Positions 27,247 to 36,465 of a stretch of DNA of 64,000 nt are shown piece after piece. The notes beneath the pieces are model-generated. The model made no database searches and was not told where the DNA came from. It saw only the letters and a list, made by a program, of their open reading frames with translations. The position numbers were made by a program, and so were the translations under genes. How positions within the stretch are numbered: the first letter of the stretch is position 1; every line of letters starts with the position of its first letter. This stretch comes from JANLVJ01 sp031363945. Lineage in GTDB: Bacteria > Bacteroidota > Bacteroidia > Sphingobacteriales > Sphingobacteriaceae. The stretch is taken from the NCBI GenBank assembly GCA_031363945.1, contig JANLVJ010000011.1, forward strand, positions 55,765 through 119,764, written 5' to 3'.

Positions 27247-27292
27247 AGTGTAAAAGGTGTGATAGATATAGTGTAACAGGTGTGATAGATAT
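27247..27292. repeat. 23-bp tandem direct repeat upstream of the SAM-hydrolase gene
   Basis: Two adjacent copies, 27247-27269 and 27270-27292, read AGTGTAA(A/C)AGGTGTGATA followed by GATAT, with a single difference. They lie 60-110 bases before the ATG at 27354, so they could be regulator-binding sites or the trace of a small duplication. Confidence 0.75.
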
Positions 27293-27353
27293 AAAATCTT
27301 AAGCAATGATTCCAGTATTTTAGTAGCACCTAAATCTGCTTTCTAACAACCCT

Positions 27354-28259
27354 ATGATTAATAAATTACGTTCTCTTTTACTAATTTTTAGTTTCACCCT
27401 AATTACCTGTTCTGTTTGGGCCCAGAATAAAATTCTCGTTCTTCAATCAGACTTCGGGATCAAAGACGGCGCAGTTTCGGCCATGAAAGGAGTTGCCAGC
27501 GGGGTTGCTTCTGATTTAAAAATTTATGATCTGACTCATGAAATACCTGCATACAATATTTGGGAGGCTTCTTACCGACTCATGCAAACCGTACAGTACT
27601 GGCCTGTAGGAACAGTCTTTGTTTCAGTCGTTGACCCGGGTGTAGGAACAGCCAGAAAATCAGTAGTGCTAAAAACCAAGACTGGGCAATTTATTGTAAC
27701 CCCTGACAATGGAACTTTAACACTAATTGCTGAAACTCTTGGTATTGAAGAAGTCAGACAGATTGATGAATTCATAAACAGACGCAAAGGTTCTGAAAAG
27801 TCATATACGTTTCATGGTCGTGATGTTTATGCCTTTACAGGAGCCCGACTTGCCTCTGGGGTGATTAATTTTTCACAGGTAGGCCCCCTGTTGCCTCCAA
27901 ACATTGTGAGAATTCATTACCAGCAACCTTCATTTAGTCATGGCACACTGGAAGGCAATATCCCGATTCTCGATGTGCAGTATGGTAATATCTGGACAAA
28001 TATCAATGACTCGGTTTTTAATCTGATCAGGCCAGAATTTGCAAAAATGCTGCACTTTACAATTTACCATAACCTCAAACCCATATTCGAGGGTGATGCT
28101 CCCTATAGCCATTCGTTTGGTGATGTTGGTAAGGGTAAACCCCTTGCCTATCTGAATAGTCTGCTTCAACTTTCTTTTGCCCTTAATCAGGGAGATTTTG
28201 CTAAAACCTATCATATCGGCACAGGTAGTGACTGGAGTATTAAAGTGACCAGGAAATGA
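27354..28259 (+). CDS. exported SAM hydroxide adenosyltransferase (DUF62, chlorinase/fluorinase-like)
   Basis: 301 residues. The family core is plain: LQSDFGIKDGAVSAMKGV (30-47), VVDPGVGTARKSVV (92-105), TPDNGTLT (116-123) and FHGRDVYAFTGA (153-164). Asp94, Arg101 and His154 correspond to the Asp-Arg-His triad of SAM hydroxide adenosyltransferases, including the seven-residue spacing. These enzymes hydrolyse S-adenosylmethionine to adenosine and methionine, and fluorinase/chlorinase are relatives. Unusually, a signal peptide precedes the fold (INKLRSLLLIFSFTLITCS, then WAQ cleavage site), so the enzyme should act in the periplasm. Its stop overlaps the start of the TonB receptor by ATGA. Whether the natural substrate is SAM itself is open. 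Confidence 0.9.
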   Translation: MINKLRSLLLIFSFTLITCSVWAQNKILVLQSDFGIKDGAVSAMKGVASGVASDLKIYDLTHEIPAYNIWEASYRLMQTVQYWPVGTVFVSVVDPGVGTARKSVVLKTKTGQFIVTPDNGTLTLIAETLGIEEVRQIDEFINRRKGSEKSYTFHGRDVYAFTGARLASGVINFSQVGPLLPPNIVRIHYQQPSFSHGTLEGNIPILDVQYGNIWTNINDSVFNLIRPEFAKMLHFTIYHNLKPIFEGDAPYSHSFGDVGKGKPLAYLNSLLQLSFALNQGDFAKTYHIGTGSDWSIKVTRK

Positions 28260-30991
28260 AAAGAATTATCAATCTGACTCTGGTATTACTTTTCATTGCT
28301 TTAAACCATGTTTGTCTTGCCCAGCAGCGGATTCTCTCAGGAAGCATAACCGATATGAACGGGGAACCTCTGGCTGGAGCTACTGTAGTATTATTACCCT
28401 CTAACCTGGGTACGATCACCAGCAAACAGGGATATTTTAATCTCTATGCCGAAATCAGTGATAAGAATCTGGTTGTAAGTCTGCTCAATTATAAGCGGGC
28501 AACTATCAGGATCGGTACGAACCCAGTCTTTAAAATCGCTCTTTCATCTTCCGTAGTGGCTTTGAATGAGGTTATATCAGTTGGTACCCGTAACCCGGGC
28601 CGCACGCGTCTGAATAGTCCTGTGCCAGTTGATGTATTTAATATTAACAGACTGCAGGTAATTGTACCTCAAAATGACCTTAACCAGTTATTGCAGTACG
28701 CCTCTCCTTCTTTCAATTCAACCAGGCAGTCATCTTCTGATGGTACTGAACATATTGATCCGGCTAGTATCAGGGGTTTGGGGCCTGATCAGTTGCTCGT
28801 GCTGGTTAATGGAAAAAGACGGCATACTTCTTCACTGGTAAATAATCAGGGTACAATTGGTAATGGATCAGTGGGTACAGATCTTAACGCTATCCCGGCA
28901 TCAGCCATTGACCGTATAGAAGTACTAAGAGATGGAGCTTCTGCCCAGTATGGTTCTGATGCCATTGCAGGGGTGATGAACATTATTTTGAAACAGAATA
29001 CCCGGCAATTCATGGCATCAGCCAGCGCTGGCGTCTCTTCAAGAGGAGACGGGCAGGCAACAGAACTGAATCTGAATTACGGCACAGGCCTGGGTAAAAA
29101 CGGCGGATTCATTAATCTAACAGCAGAAGCAGCCTCCCATGAACGTACGTCAAGAACTCAGAATAACAACCTGATTATTTTTAACCAGGCATCAATCGGA
29201 AATTATTTTTCGTACGACAGCTATGGTAACGGGACAGATTTTGCAACATCAAAAAAGTTCGATGATACCCAGCTACAAAAACTCGGTCAGAAAAGAGATA
29301 CCTATAATTTTCAGATCGGTGATGCCAGAATAAAAAACCTGTCAGGTTTCTTTGATCTAAGCCTGCCCTTTAAAAATCAAAAGGGCGAGTTCTATGCTTT
29401 CGGTGGTTATAATTACCGTCAGGGAGAAGGTTACGGGTTCAGACGTCTACCATCTGATAGCACGGTAAATGTATATAGCATCTATCCATATGGCTATCAG
29501 CCCAATACCACTTCCCATATTCAGGACCGTTCTGCCAGTATTGGCATTAAATCACGTCTGGGGCTTTGGAACATAGACTTGAGTAATACGCTGGGTGATA
29601 ACAGGTTTGATTACCTGGTCAATCATACCGTTAATGCATCACTAAGACAGACCTCGCCAACCAGCTTTAAAGCCGGAGGACATGAGTTTTTACAAAACAC
29701 AACCAATCTTGACCTGAACCGTAAATTTGATAATATTGCTTCAGGACTAAATCTAGGTTTAGGTGCAGAATTCCGCATCGATAATTACCACATCAGGGCT
29801 GGTCAGCAGGCATCGTGGAAAAACTATGCCTTGGTCAATACCAATGGTAATTATACTGACCCTTCGGGATTACAGGGTGGTTCTCAATCTTTTCCTGGCT
29901 TTTCTCCGGCGAATGCCCTCAATAAGTCGCGTACCAATGCTAGTCTTTATGCAGATGCAGAACTTGATGTTACACGAAACTTGCTCATTGGAGCTGCCAT
30001 CCGGTATGAAAATTATAGCGATTTTGGTTCAACCCTGAATGGTAAATTAAGTACACTTTATAAAATCGTACCCGGTTTTAATATTCGGGGGGCAGTGAGT
30101 ACCGGTTTCAGGGCACCTTCATTACAACAGGAATTCTTCAGTTATATAAGTACCGATATTTTGCCAAGCGGTCAGCTTGGAAATTCAGGTTTTTTCACAA
30201 ATAGTAGCCCTGTGGCAAAAGCGGTAGGTATTCCAAAACTCAATCAGGAAACTTCTGTAAATTACAGTGCAGGCTTTACGGCAAAACCAGTTAAAGGTTT
30301 AAACCTGACCCTTGACGGTTACTTGATTAATATCAAGAACCGCATTGTTTTAACGGGCTCGTTTGGTGCATCAGGAACAGGTGACTCAACTCAGAATGCC
30401 CATATCCAGCAGCTTATCAGCCCGCTGGGTGCTAATACTGCCCGGTTTTTTAGCAATGCCATAGATACCAGAACACTGGGTCTTGATTTCGTTGCTGATT
30501 ATACAGTGAAGAGTGGAATTTCTAATTTCAACGCTTCATTTGGTATGAATATCAACAAAACGACCATTGGCAGAAAACTACATATCCCACCAATTTTAAA
30601 AGGACAAGAACATGGCTTTTTCTCACCAAATGACAGCACCCTGATCACAGAAGGAAATCCCAGAATGAAAGCAAATCTGTCCCTTACCTATACTTATGAT
30701 AAGTTAACGCTACTCCTACGCAACGTTTATTTTGGACAGGTGGCCCGTGACGGTTACCCATATGGAGAAATCCAGCATTTCTCAGGAAAAACCGTTACTG
30801 ATCTTTCTGCTAGTTACGGTTTTACAAAAGAGCTTACCCTGACAGCAGGAATCAATAACCTGTTTGATGTATTTCCATCAAAACAAGTATATGGCAATAG
30901 TTACCTTGGTGTTTTCAAGTACCCTTCAGCACAAATGGGCGTACTTGGACGCTTTTATATGTTAAGGCTGACCTTGAATCTGAAAAACTGA
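28256..30991 (+). CDS. TonB-dependent outer-membrane receptor
   Basis: 911 residues. The signal peptide (KRIINLTLVLLFIALNHVCL, then AQQ) is followed by a carboxypeptidase-regulatory-like domain (about 26-105: LSGSITDMNGEPLAGATVVL), a plug domain (about 125-235: IRGLGPDQLLVLVNGKRRHT, IDRIEVLRDGASAQYGSDAI) and a 22-strand-type barrel ending GRFYMLRLTLNLKN. There is no SusD partner, so it resembles siderophore/cobalamin/nucleoside-type receptors more than glycan Sus systems. The barrel contains FNIRGAVSTGFRAPSLQQEF, usual for the class. Translation is coupled to the exported SAM-hydrolase-like gene, implying a shared substrate or product; that link is inference. Confidence 0.93.
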   Translation: MKRIINLTLVLLFIALNHVCLAQQRILSGSITDMNGEPLAGATVVLLPSNLGTITSKQGYFNLYAEISDKNLVVSLLNYKRATIRIGTNPVFKIALSSSVVALNEVISVGTRNPGRTRLNSPVPVDVFNINRLQVIVPQNDLNQLLQYASPSFNSTRQSSSDGTEHIDPASIRGLGPDQLLVLVNGKRRHTSSLVNNQGTIGNGSVGTDLNAIPASAIDRIEVLRDGASAQYGSDAIAGVMNIILKQNTRQFMASASAGVSSRGDGQATELNLNYGTGLGKNGGFINLTAEAASHERTSRTQNNNLIIFNQASIGNYFSYDSYGNGTDFATSKKFDDTQLQKLGQKRDTYNFQIGDARIKNLSGFFDLSLPFKNQKGEFYAFGGYNYRQGEGYGFRRLPSDSTVNVYSIYPYGYQPNTTSHIQDRSASIGIKSRLGLWNIDLSNTLGDNRFDYLVNHTVNASLRQTSPTSFKAGGHEFLQNTTNLDLNRKFDNIASGLNLGLGAEFRIDNYHIRAGQQASWKNYALVNTNGNYTDPSGLQGGSQSFPGFSPANALNKSRTNASLYADAELDVTRNLLIGAAIRYENYSDFGSTLNGKLSTLYKIVPGFNIRGAVSTGFRAPSLQQEFFSYISTDILPSGQLGNSGFFTNSSPVAKAVGIPKLNQETSVNYSAGFTAKPVKGLNLTLDGYLINIKNRIVLTGSFGASGTGDSTQNAHIQQLISPLGANTARFFSNAIDTRTLGLDFVADYTVKSGISNFNASFGMNINKTTIGRKLHIPPILKGQEHGFFSPNDSTLITEGNPRMKANLSLTYTYDKLTLLLRNVYFGQVARDGYPYGEIQHFSGKTVTDLSASYGFTKELTLTAGINNLFDVFPSKQVYGNSYLGVFKYPSAQMGVLGRFYMLRLTLNLKN

Positions 30992-31073
30992 TAGGGGTTG
31001 GTATTTAAAACTAACAATAGCTCAATAAAAAATGACAGACTAGGCTAAAAAACAGTACCTGCTCATTAAAAAA

Positions 31074-31109
31074 AAATGACCGTTCTTTTAAAAAGCCGGT
31101 CATTTTTTT
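31074..31109. terminator. intrinsic terminator between convergent TonB receptor and M13 genes
   Basis: AAATGACCG (31074-31082) pairs perfectly with CGGTCATTT (31097-31105). It is flanked by an A-run on the left and a T-run on the right, so it can work in both directions. Confidence 0.85.
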
Positions 31110-31150
31110 CCCAATTGTTTCAGCCTAATCAGCCTGAATAATAAGATTTT

Positions 31151-33196
31151 CTACCAGATTTTTGCCCTGTCATCACTCTTTCGATACATAGCCTGGCCGG
31201 GTTGAATCTGAAAGGCATCATAAAAGTCAGGAATATCAGACATAGGTCCGTTCACCCTGAAATTGGCAGGGGCATGCACATCACTTAAAATCTGACGGGC
31301 CAGACTTTCATCTCGCTCATGATAAAGCCAGCCCAAAGCATAGCCCAGAAAATAACGCTGAACAGGTGTCAGCCCGTTAATTTTAAGCCCTTTCTTATAC
31401 TGATCAGTTTTCTTAAAAGCTTCAAGACCTAAGACAACACCACCAAGATCGGCCATATTTTCACCAAGGCTAGCCTGCCCGTTTACATGCATACTGTCAA
31501 GCACTTTGTAGCTATCAAACTGTCTGGCCAGCACCTGGGATTTCTTTTTAAAACGCTGCTCATCTCCTGCTGTCCACCAACTTTTTAGGTTGCCAATTTC
31601 ATCAAACTGCCTGCCCTGGTCATCGAATCCATGGGTAATTTCATGACCTATCGTACTACCTGCAGTATATCCATAGGCAACAGCATCATCTATTTCTTCA
31701 TCCCTTAAGCCAGGTATTGACATCTGGGCAGCAGGCAAAACGATCTCATTATTTGAAGGGTTGTAATAGGCATTATACGTCTGTGGAAACATATCCCATC
31801 TGCTGCGATCAACAGGTTTACCATACTGACTGATCATATCCCGGTAATTCCACTTTTTAGCTTCCACCACATTTTGAAAATAAGACTGCCTGCTGACAGG
31901 CATACTTGAATAGTCTGACCATTTATCAGGGTAACCAATTTTATGTTTCACTGCCGCCAGCTTAATCAGGGCCTTGGCTTTGGTTGTATCACTCATCCAG
32001 TCTAATTTTTTTATGCGATCAGCATAAACAATGGAAATTTGACTGACCATATTTTCATAGCGTGCTTTAGCCTGGGCAGAGAAATATTCTTTAATAAAAA
32101 GTTTACCTAGCAACATCCCCATCAAACCGTTTTCCTGATCAATCACACGTTTCCATCTGGGCTTCTGGATTGCTTGTCCTGAGATGATGGTTTGATAAAA
32201 TCTGAAATGCTCCTGATCGATTGCCGGGCTTAAACTGTTTGAGTAATCTGAGATCAGATTCCACTTTAAATAATTTTTCAGCGTTGACAATGGCGTGCTT
32301 TTTAGCTGAGCGCTAAGTGCCTGTAAAAATTCTGGCTGCCCGACAATTACAGTATCTACGTGTGGTAAGCCTGCAACCGTAAAATAATGCTGCCAGTCAA
32401 GCTCAGGTAATAGCGCAGAAAGCTGTTTTATTCCCATTTTATGGTAGTTCGCATAAGGATCACGTAAATCTTGCAGGGGCCTTGAGGCAGCAGCAAGAGT
32501 AGTTTCAAATTTTACGATTTCAGCTGCTCCCTGACCAGCGTCTGATTCTGATAATCCAGTAAAAGAAAGCATCTCCTTAATATGTGGAGTATATGCATTT
32601 CTGATAGTCGAAAAACGGGTAAGTTTTGAAAAGTAGAAATCACGGTTTGGCAAACCCAGCCCCCCCTGACCCAGTTGAACTTCAAGGTTCGCACTGTTCT
32701 TCTCGTCTTGCCCTATATAAAAGCTAAAGAATGTACCAGAGCCCATCGTTTCAAGCTTTGCTGCCATACTGAATAGGTCTGGAAGATTAGCTATTGCATC
32801 TATATCGTGCAAATATGGCACTAAGGGCCTAATACCCAAAGAAGCGTTGCGGGTAGAATCCATGGCGGTTGTATAAAAATCGCCTATTTTCTGAAGATCA
32901 GAACCAGGTTTACCCTGACTTGAAGCCGCCCTTTCGTTGACAGCTTTTAATTTATCCCTAATATTATCAACCACCAGGTTGCCAATACCCCAGGCACTCT
33001 CAGATGCGGGTATTGGGTTTTTTTTAATCCAGCCTCCATTTGCGAACTGAAAGAAATCATCACCTGGTTTAACCGAAGTATCAAGGTTATTAAATATAAA
33101 ATCTTTAGACGTACCTGATGGTTGATTTGATTGGGCCAGGGCTTGTAAAACTGGTAAACAGACAAATAGAAAAATACCTATTTTTTTAAATTGCAT
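31151..33196 (-). CDS. M13 family zinc metallopeptidase (neprilysin/PepO-like)
   Basis: 681 residues from the ATG at 33196, chosen because it starts a normal signal peptide (MQFKKIGIFLFVCLPVLQAL, then AQS); the frame runs upstream to 33250 without one. It shows NAYYNPSNNEIVLPA, the zinc motif IGHEITHGFDDQG and the third ligand region ENMADLGG, as in neprilysin and PepO. The C-terminus MYRKSDDRAKIW resembles the conserved M13 ending. It is predicted to cleave peptides in the periplasm or at the surface. It is 60 bases after the M1 peptidase gene on the same strand, suggesting a peptide-degradation unit. Confidence 0.93.
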   Translation of the reverse strand: MQFKKIGIFLFVCLPVLQALAQSNQPSGTSKDFIFNNLDTSVKPGDDFFQFANGGWIKKNPIPASESAWGIGNLVVDNIRDKLKAVNERAASSQGKPGSDLQKIGDFYTTAMDSTRNASLGIRPLVPYLHDIDAIANLPDLFSMAAKLETMGSGTFFSFYIGQDEKNSANLEVQLGQGGLGLPNRDFYFSKLTRFSTIRNAYTPHIKEMLSFTGLSESDAGQGAAEIVKFETTLAAASRPLQDLRDPYANYHKMGIKQLSALLPELDWQHYFTVAGLPHVDTVIVGQPEFLQALSAQLKSTPLSTLKNYLKWNLISDYSNSLSPAIDQEHFRFYQTIISGQAIQKPRWKRVIDQENGLMGMLLGKLFIKEYFSAQAKARYENMVSQISIVYADRIKKLDWMSDTTKAKALIKLAAVKHKIGYPDKWSDYSSMPVSRQSYFQNVVEAKKWNYRDMISQYGKPVDRSRWDMFPQTYNAYYNPSNNEIVLPAAQMSIPGLRDEEIDDAVAYGYTAGSTIGHEITHGFDDQGRQFDEIGNLKSWWTAGDEQRFKKKSQVLARQFDSYKVLDSMHVNGQASLGENMADLGGVVLGLEAFKKTDQYKKGLKINGLTPVQRYFLGYALGWLYHERDESLARQILSDVHAPANFRVNGPMSDIPDFYDAFQIQPGQAMYRKSDDRAKIW

Positions 33197-33259
33197 ATCT
33201 TTTTTATTAATTGTATTAATTTTGAACCAGAAAATCCATATAATTTTCAAGCTACCAGA

Positions 33260-35146
33260 TCATCTCGCTTTCCAGCTATTATTGCCCGGGTCAGCATCTA
33301 CAAAAATGCCGGAATCTATTAAAATAGACCTTAGTTTTTTACGTGATGGTAATTGCAAACTTAAAAGCTTTGGACTATTTTTCCAGGTATTGGCTGTCTG
33401 GTGCACCCTTAAAGTAGTACCATCGGCATAAACTCCCACCAGATCAAAAGGAGTGAACATACCACCAATATTATCAATCATAATAGTAGCGCCTAAAGGT
33501 GATGTGTTAACCGACCTGACTGACAGATCAATATAATTATTACTGAAATACCAGTTTGTCCAAAACCAGTTTAAACTAGCGCCGGCGGCCCGTGAGAAAT
33601 CATTAAAAAAATCCCATGGTGCAGGATGCCTGCCATGCCAATCAGACATATAAGTATGCAGGCATTTTTTAAAGAGTACATCTCCCAGCATATCTTTCAC
33701 TGCCAGATACCCCAATGATGGTTTCCCATATTCATTATTACCCAGACCCTCACCACTCAAACTACTACCAGGGGTAATGATAGGTAGATCCTGGTCAGCT
33801 GAAGCTGTTTCGGCCCAGTTATTTACCCTAAACTCTTTATAAAAATCTGCTGATTTTTCTTTTCCCATCTCAGAATCGGCAATCAGGTGTTCAAAAGTTG
33901 TTGCCCAGCCTTCATCCATAAAGCCGTAACGGGTTTCATTGATGCCCATATAAAATGGCATATAGGTATGGGCAATTTCATGTTCAGCAACAAAACGCGA
34001 AAACAGGGTATCTCTATAGGTTTCATCATTGACCATCATTGGATATTCCATGCCGGCAAAACCCTGAACAATGGTACTTTTCTCATATGGATAGGCAATG
34101 CCCGGCCAATTATTTGAAAGCCAGTAGATCGCATGTTTACCATATTCTACCATCTGGTGAAAATCTGCTGACTTATCGTCATAGGCTGCCTGAACACTCA
34201 CACGGCGGGAATCATGCTCGCTGGCCATGGTGCTTGAAGCATCCCAGTTATACTGATTGCTTAAGCAAAATGTCATATCGGGAATATTTTTAGCCTGAAA
34301 CATCCAGGTGTTTATCGGCTTCTGCATGGTAATTTTATGTTCCTGCAATTCTTTAGGCCCAGCCATATGAAAAATACTATCGCCCGTAAGTGATGCCTTA
34401 AATTTGGCAGCATAAAAGGGTTGTAATACCTGACCAGCATTCAAAAGAGTTCCTGTACCCCAGACGATATAATTGGCAGGCACATTAATACTAACTTTAT
34501 AGTCATTGAAATCGCTGTAAAACTCTTTGGCCTCAACAAAAGGAACATCATCCCAACCTTCATAATCATCATATACAGCAATACGGGGGTAGAAATACGC
34601 CAAAAACCAGGTGGTAGAATCTATCATACCCTCTCTCCCACTTTCCAGAGAAATTGGGTAATGCCAGCTGAAAGACAGATGTATCGAATCATGGGGCAAA
34701 AGGGATTGAGGTAGTTTTATATTTTTTTCAGTATACTGGTTTTCAGTACTACCAAAATTTTCTTTCAGACCGTTCACAGAAAACTGGTCAATCTGCATAC
34801 CAGAAGTCAGGTAGGCTGATGATGCCGTACTTTCCCGGGGCGCTCCTGGTTTATGTATATTCAGAAAGAGTTTTAGATGAAGTAGCTTTAAAGTATCAGG
34901 GCTATTATTGAAATAGACAATTTCTTCTTCACCCCTGATCGAGCGGTCAGGAGGCAGGGCAGTCATATTAATCAAATAACGGCTTCTATTCTGCCAGTAC
35001 TTGATCCCTGGCTTCCCATTTAAAGATCTGGTTTCGTTTTTAACTGCCCGTTTATAGTTACGGGGCATATAAAGGCCCTGGGCATGAAGACCCAAATCTC
35101 CAAAAAACGAAAATACTGTAATAATGAAGTAGATTTTTTTGATCAT
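33260..35146 (-). CDS. M1 family zinc metallopeptidase
   Basis: 628 residues from the ATG at 35146 (MIKKIYFIITVFSFFGDLGL, signal peptide with AQ end). The catalytic block reads HEIAHTYMPFYMGIN followed by MDEGWATTFEH, giving HExxHx18E for zinc. GFAGMEYPMM stands in place of the exopeptidase GxMEN motif, so N-terminal aminopeptidase activity may be altered. The N-terminal beta domain contains RYLINMTALPPDRSIRGEEE. Exported; likely trims peptides along with the M13 enzyme downstream. Length and order match Bacteroidota secreted M1 peptidases. Confidence 0.92.
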   Translation of the reverse strand: MIKKIYFIITVFSFFGDLGLHAQGLYMPRNYKRAVKNETRSLNGKPGIKYWQNRSRYLINMTALPPDRSIRGEEEIVYFNNSPDTLKLLHLKLFLNIHKPGAPRESTASSAYLTSGMQIDQFSVNGLKENFGSTENQYTEKNIKLPQSLLPHDSIHLSFSWHYPISLESGREGMIDSTTWFLAYFYPRIAVYDDYEGWDDVPFVEAKEFYSDFNDYKVSINVPANYIVWGTGTLLNAGQVLQPFYAAKFKASLTGDSIFHMAGPKELQEHKITMQKPINTWMFQAKNIPDMTFCLSNQYNWDASSTMASEHDSRRVSVQAAYDDKSADFHQMVEYGKHAIYWLSNNWPGIAYPYEKSTIVQGFAGMEYPMMVNDETYRDTLFSRFVAEHEIAHTYMPFYMGINETRYGFMDEGWATTFEHLIADSEMGKEKSADFYKEFRVNNWAETASADQDLPIITPGSSLSGEGLGNNEYGKPSLGYLAVKDMLGDVLFKKCLHTYMSDWHGRHPAPWDFFNDFSRAAGASLNWFWTNWYFSNNYIDLSVRSVNTSPLGATIMIDNIGGMFTPFDLVGVYADGTTLRVHQTANTWKNSPKLLSLQLPSRKKLRSILIDSGIFVDADPGNNSWKAR

Positions 35147-35297
35147 GACCAAGATTTATGTTCCTGAAAATATAAAATTTTATTGAATATAGGCTTTAGC
35201 TACCCAACCTTTCTCCTTAGTTTTTTATGATCTTTATTGTCAGAGTCTAAACCAGCGAACTACCAGAAATTTGACATTCGACCCTTCTTATTAGATT

Positions 35298-35858
35298 TCA
35301 GGCTTTCTTAAAATACCTGTTTTGAAAGACCAATATTGAAACTACACCAATGAAGATCGATGCATCAGCAAGATTAAAAATATACTCAAAAAAAGTAAAT
35401 TCCTGAGATGCATTGATCGGAGACCACGACGGAAAGTGACCGTTAAACAAAGGGAAATACAGCATATCGATGACCTTGCCATAAAATAAAGGAGCATAGC
35501 CATAAAGAACACCGTAAAAAACGCTATCAACAATATTTCCCAGGGCGCCTGCCATAATCAAACTCAGACATATAATAAAACCCAGATGGTAATGTGACCG
35601 AATGGCATTTCTTATCAAAAACCAAATACCGATAACAGCTATAATGCGGAAAAGGGTCAAAACAATTTTCCCATATTTATCGGCAAACTCAAAACCAAAG
35701 GCCATTCCATTATTATCAATATAACGCAACATGAACCAATGCCCGATAACAGAAATATCCTGACCATAAGCCATATGATGATGAACCCAAATTTTTAAAA
35801 ACTGATCGGCAAGAACAACAAAAGAAATTAATAGAAAAGATTTTAAGGCTGGCTTCAT
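35298..35858 (-). CDS. lspA: lipoprotein signal peptidase
   Basis: 186 residues with four membrane helices. Conserved Lsp elements are present: VLADQFLKIWVHHHM near the N-terminus, IDNNGMAFGFEF, the catalytic aspartate in GALGNIVDSVFYG (about residue 111) and the second one in FNLADASIFIGV (about 163). It cleaves signal peptides of diacylglyceryl-modified prolipoproteins in the inner membrane. It has its own good promoter upstream (35890-35922), inside an unusual repeat region. Confidence 0.96.
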   Translation of the reverse strand: MKPALKSFLLISFVVLADQFLKIWVHHHMAYGQDISVIGHWFMLRYIDNNGMAFGFEFADKYGKIVLTLFRIIAVIGIWFLIRNAIRSHYHLGFIICLSLIMAGALGNIVDSVFYGVLYGYAPLFYGKVIDMLYFPLFNGHFPSWSPINASQEFTFFEYIFNLADASIFIGVVSILVFQNRYFKKA

Positions 35859-35889
35859 TGTTTTTATTAGACCTGGTTTGTGCCACTGA

Positions 35890-35922
35890 CAAATATAATG
35901 TGATCATTAAGGGGTGAGCAAA
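35890..35922 (-). promoter_or_regulatory. Bacteroidota promoter for lspA
   Basis: On the minus strand: -33 TTTG at 35922-35919, then a 21-base spacer, then -7 TATATTTG at 35897-35890, 31 bases before the lspA ATG. Both elements match the Bacteroidota housekeeping promoter. The -33 element lies inside the first copy of a direct-repeat block. Confidence 0.65.
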
Positions 35923-35980
35923 TCGAAGTGATCATTTTGGGGTTAGCAAATAAGGGTGATCATTTTGGGCTGATTGGGCC
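35901..35980. repeat. 28-bp direct repeats, 2.5 copies, at the lspA promoter
   Basis: Copies at 35901-35928 and 35929-35956 share TGATCATT(AA/TT)GGGG followed by T(G/T)AGCAAAT; a third, partial copy starts at 35957 (TGATCATTTTGGGCTGAT). Each begins with the palindrome TGATCA. Repeats of this kind at a boundary resemble the multiple transposase-binding sites at IS21-family ends, but no transposase is near. They could equally be operator sites. Confidence 0.75.
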
Positions 35981-36028
35981 GGGTTGTTATAAATAAGGCA
36001 TTCAATATAGGATGATTAGTATAAGATA

Positions 36029-36457
36029 TCAACCAACTGTATTTTTTTCTTTCAAAAGAACTATAATTGCTGGATTTATTGTGACCAGCTGATGAAGAAA
36101 TATTGATTTCTCTTTGGGAGAAACCAATATACTTTCATTTTTATTATAAAAAATTTCAAATCTGTTGAGTGATGAGGCAGGAGCAGATCGCATATCATGG
36201 GTCTCAGCTATTTCTCTGATTGCCAAAATATTTATCGATACATCAACCAAAAAGCCAGACCGGATCTTCAATGTTTTATCACTGATTACATAATACGTAG
36301 TTAACACCAGATAGCCAATAAAGCCACCGATGAGAAAACAAATTACCATACCTTCCCAGATTTTCAAATAAAGCATAAAGCCAAATAGAAAAATCTGGGA
36401 GGTAAAAATAATCATGATTATCGCCCCTACAGACGACTTATAGCGTACACTCAGCAT
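36029..36457 (-). CDS. PH domain-containing small membrane protein (bPH_4-like)
   Basis: 142 residues. Two membrane helices (about 8-32 and 35-55) are followed by a pleckstrin-like bacterial domain: YYVISDKTLKIRSGFLVDVS, then SLNRFEIFYNKNESILVSPK. The pattern of SDxxLxIRSGF and SPK matches bPH_4 (DUF1200). Function is unknown. It begins 8 bases after the guaB stop and should be co-transcribed with it. Confidence 0.7.
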   Translation of the reverse strand: MLSVRYKSSVGAIIMIIFTSQIFLFGFMLYLKIWEGMVICFLIGGFIGYLVLTTYYVISDKTLKIRSGFLVDVSINILAIREIAETHDMRSAPASSLNRFEIFYNKNESILVSPKEKSIFLHQLVTINPAIIVLLKEKNTVG

Positions 36458-36465
36458 ATTGGAAA

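Noticed and set aside
27214..27353. SAM riboswitch upstream of the SAM-hydrolase gene
   Set aside because: No SAM-I four-way junction, K-turn or SAM-II pseudoknot elements could be folded by eye; only the 23-bp repeat is present.
31151..33250. Upstream start for the M13 peptidase at 33250
   Set aside because: The ATG at 33196 begins a standard signal peptide; the extension does not.
35901..35980. Possible CRISPR array
   Set aside because: The repeats are adjacent without spacers and there are only 2.5 copies; no cas genes are present.
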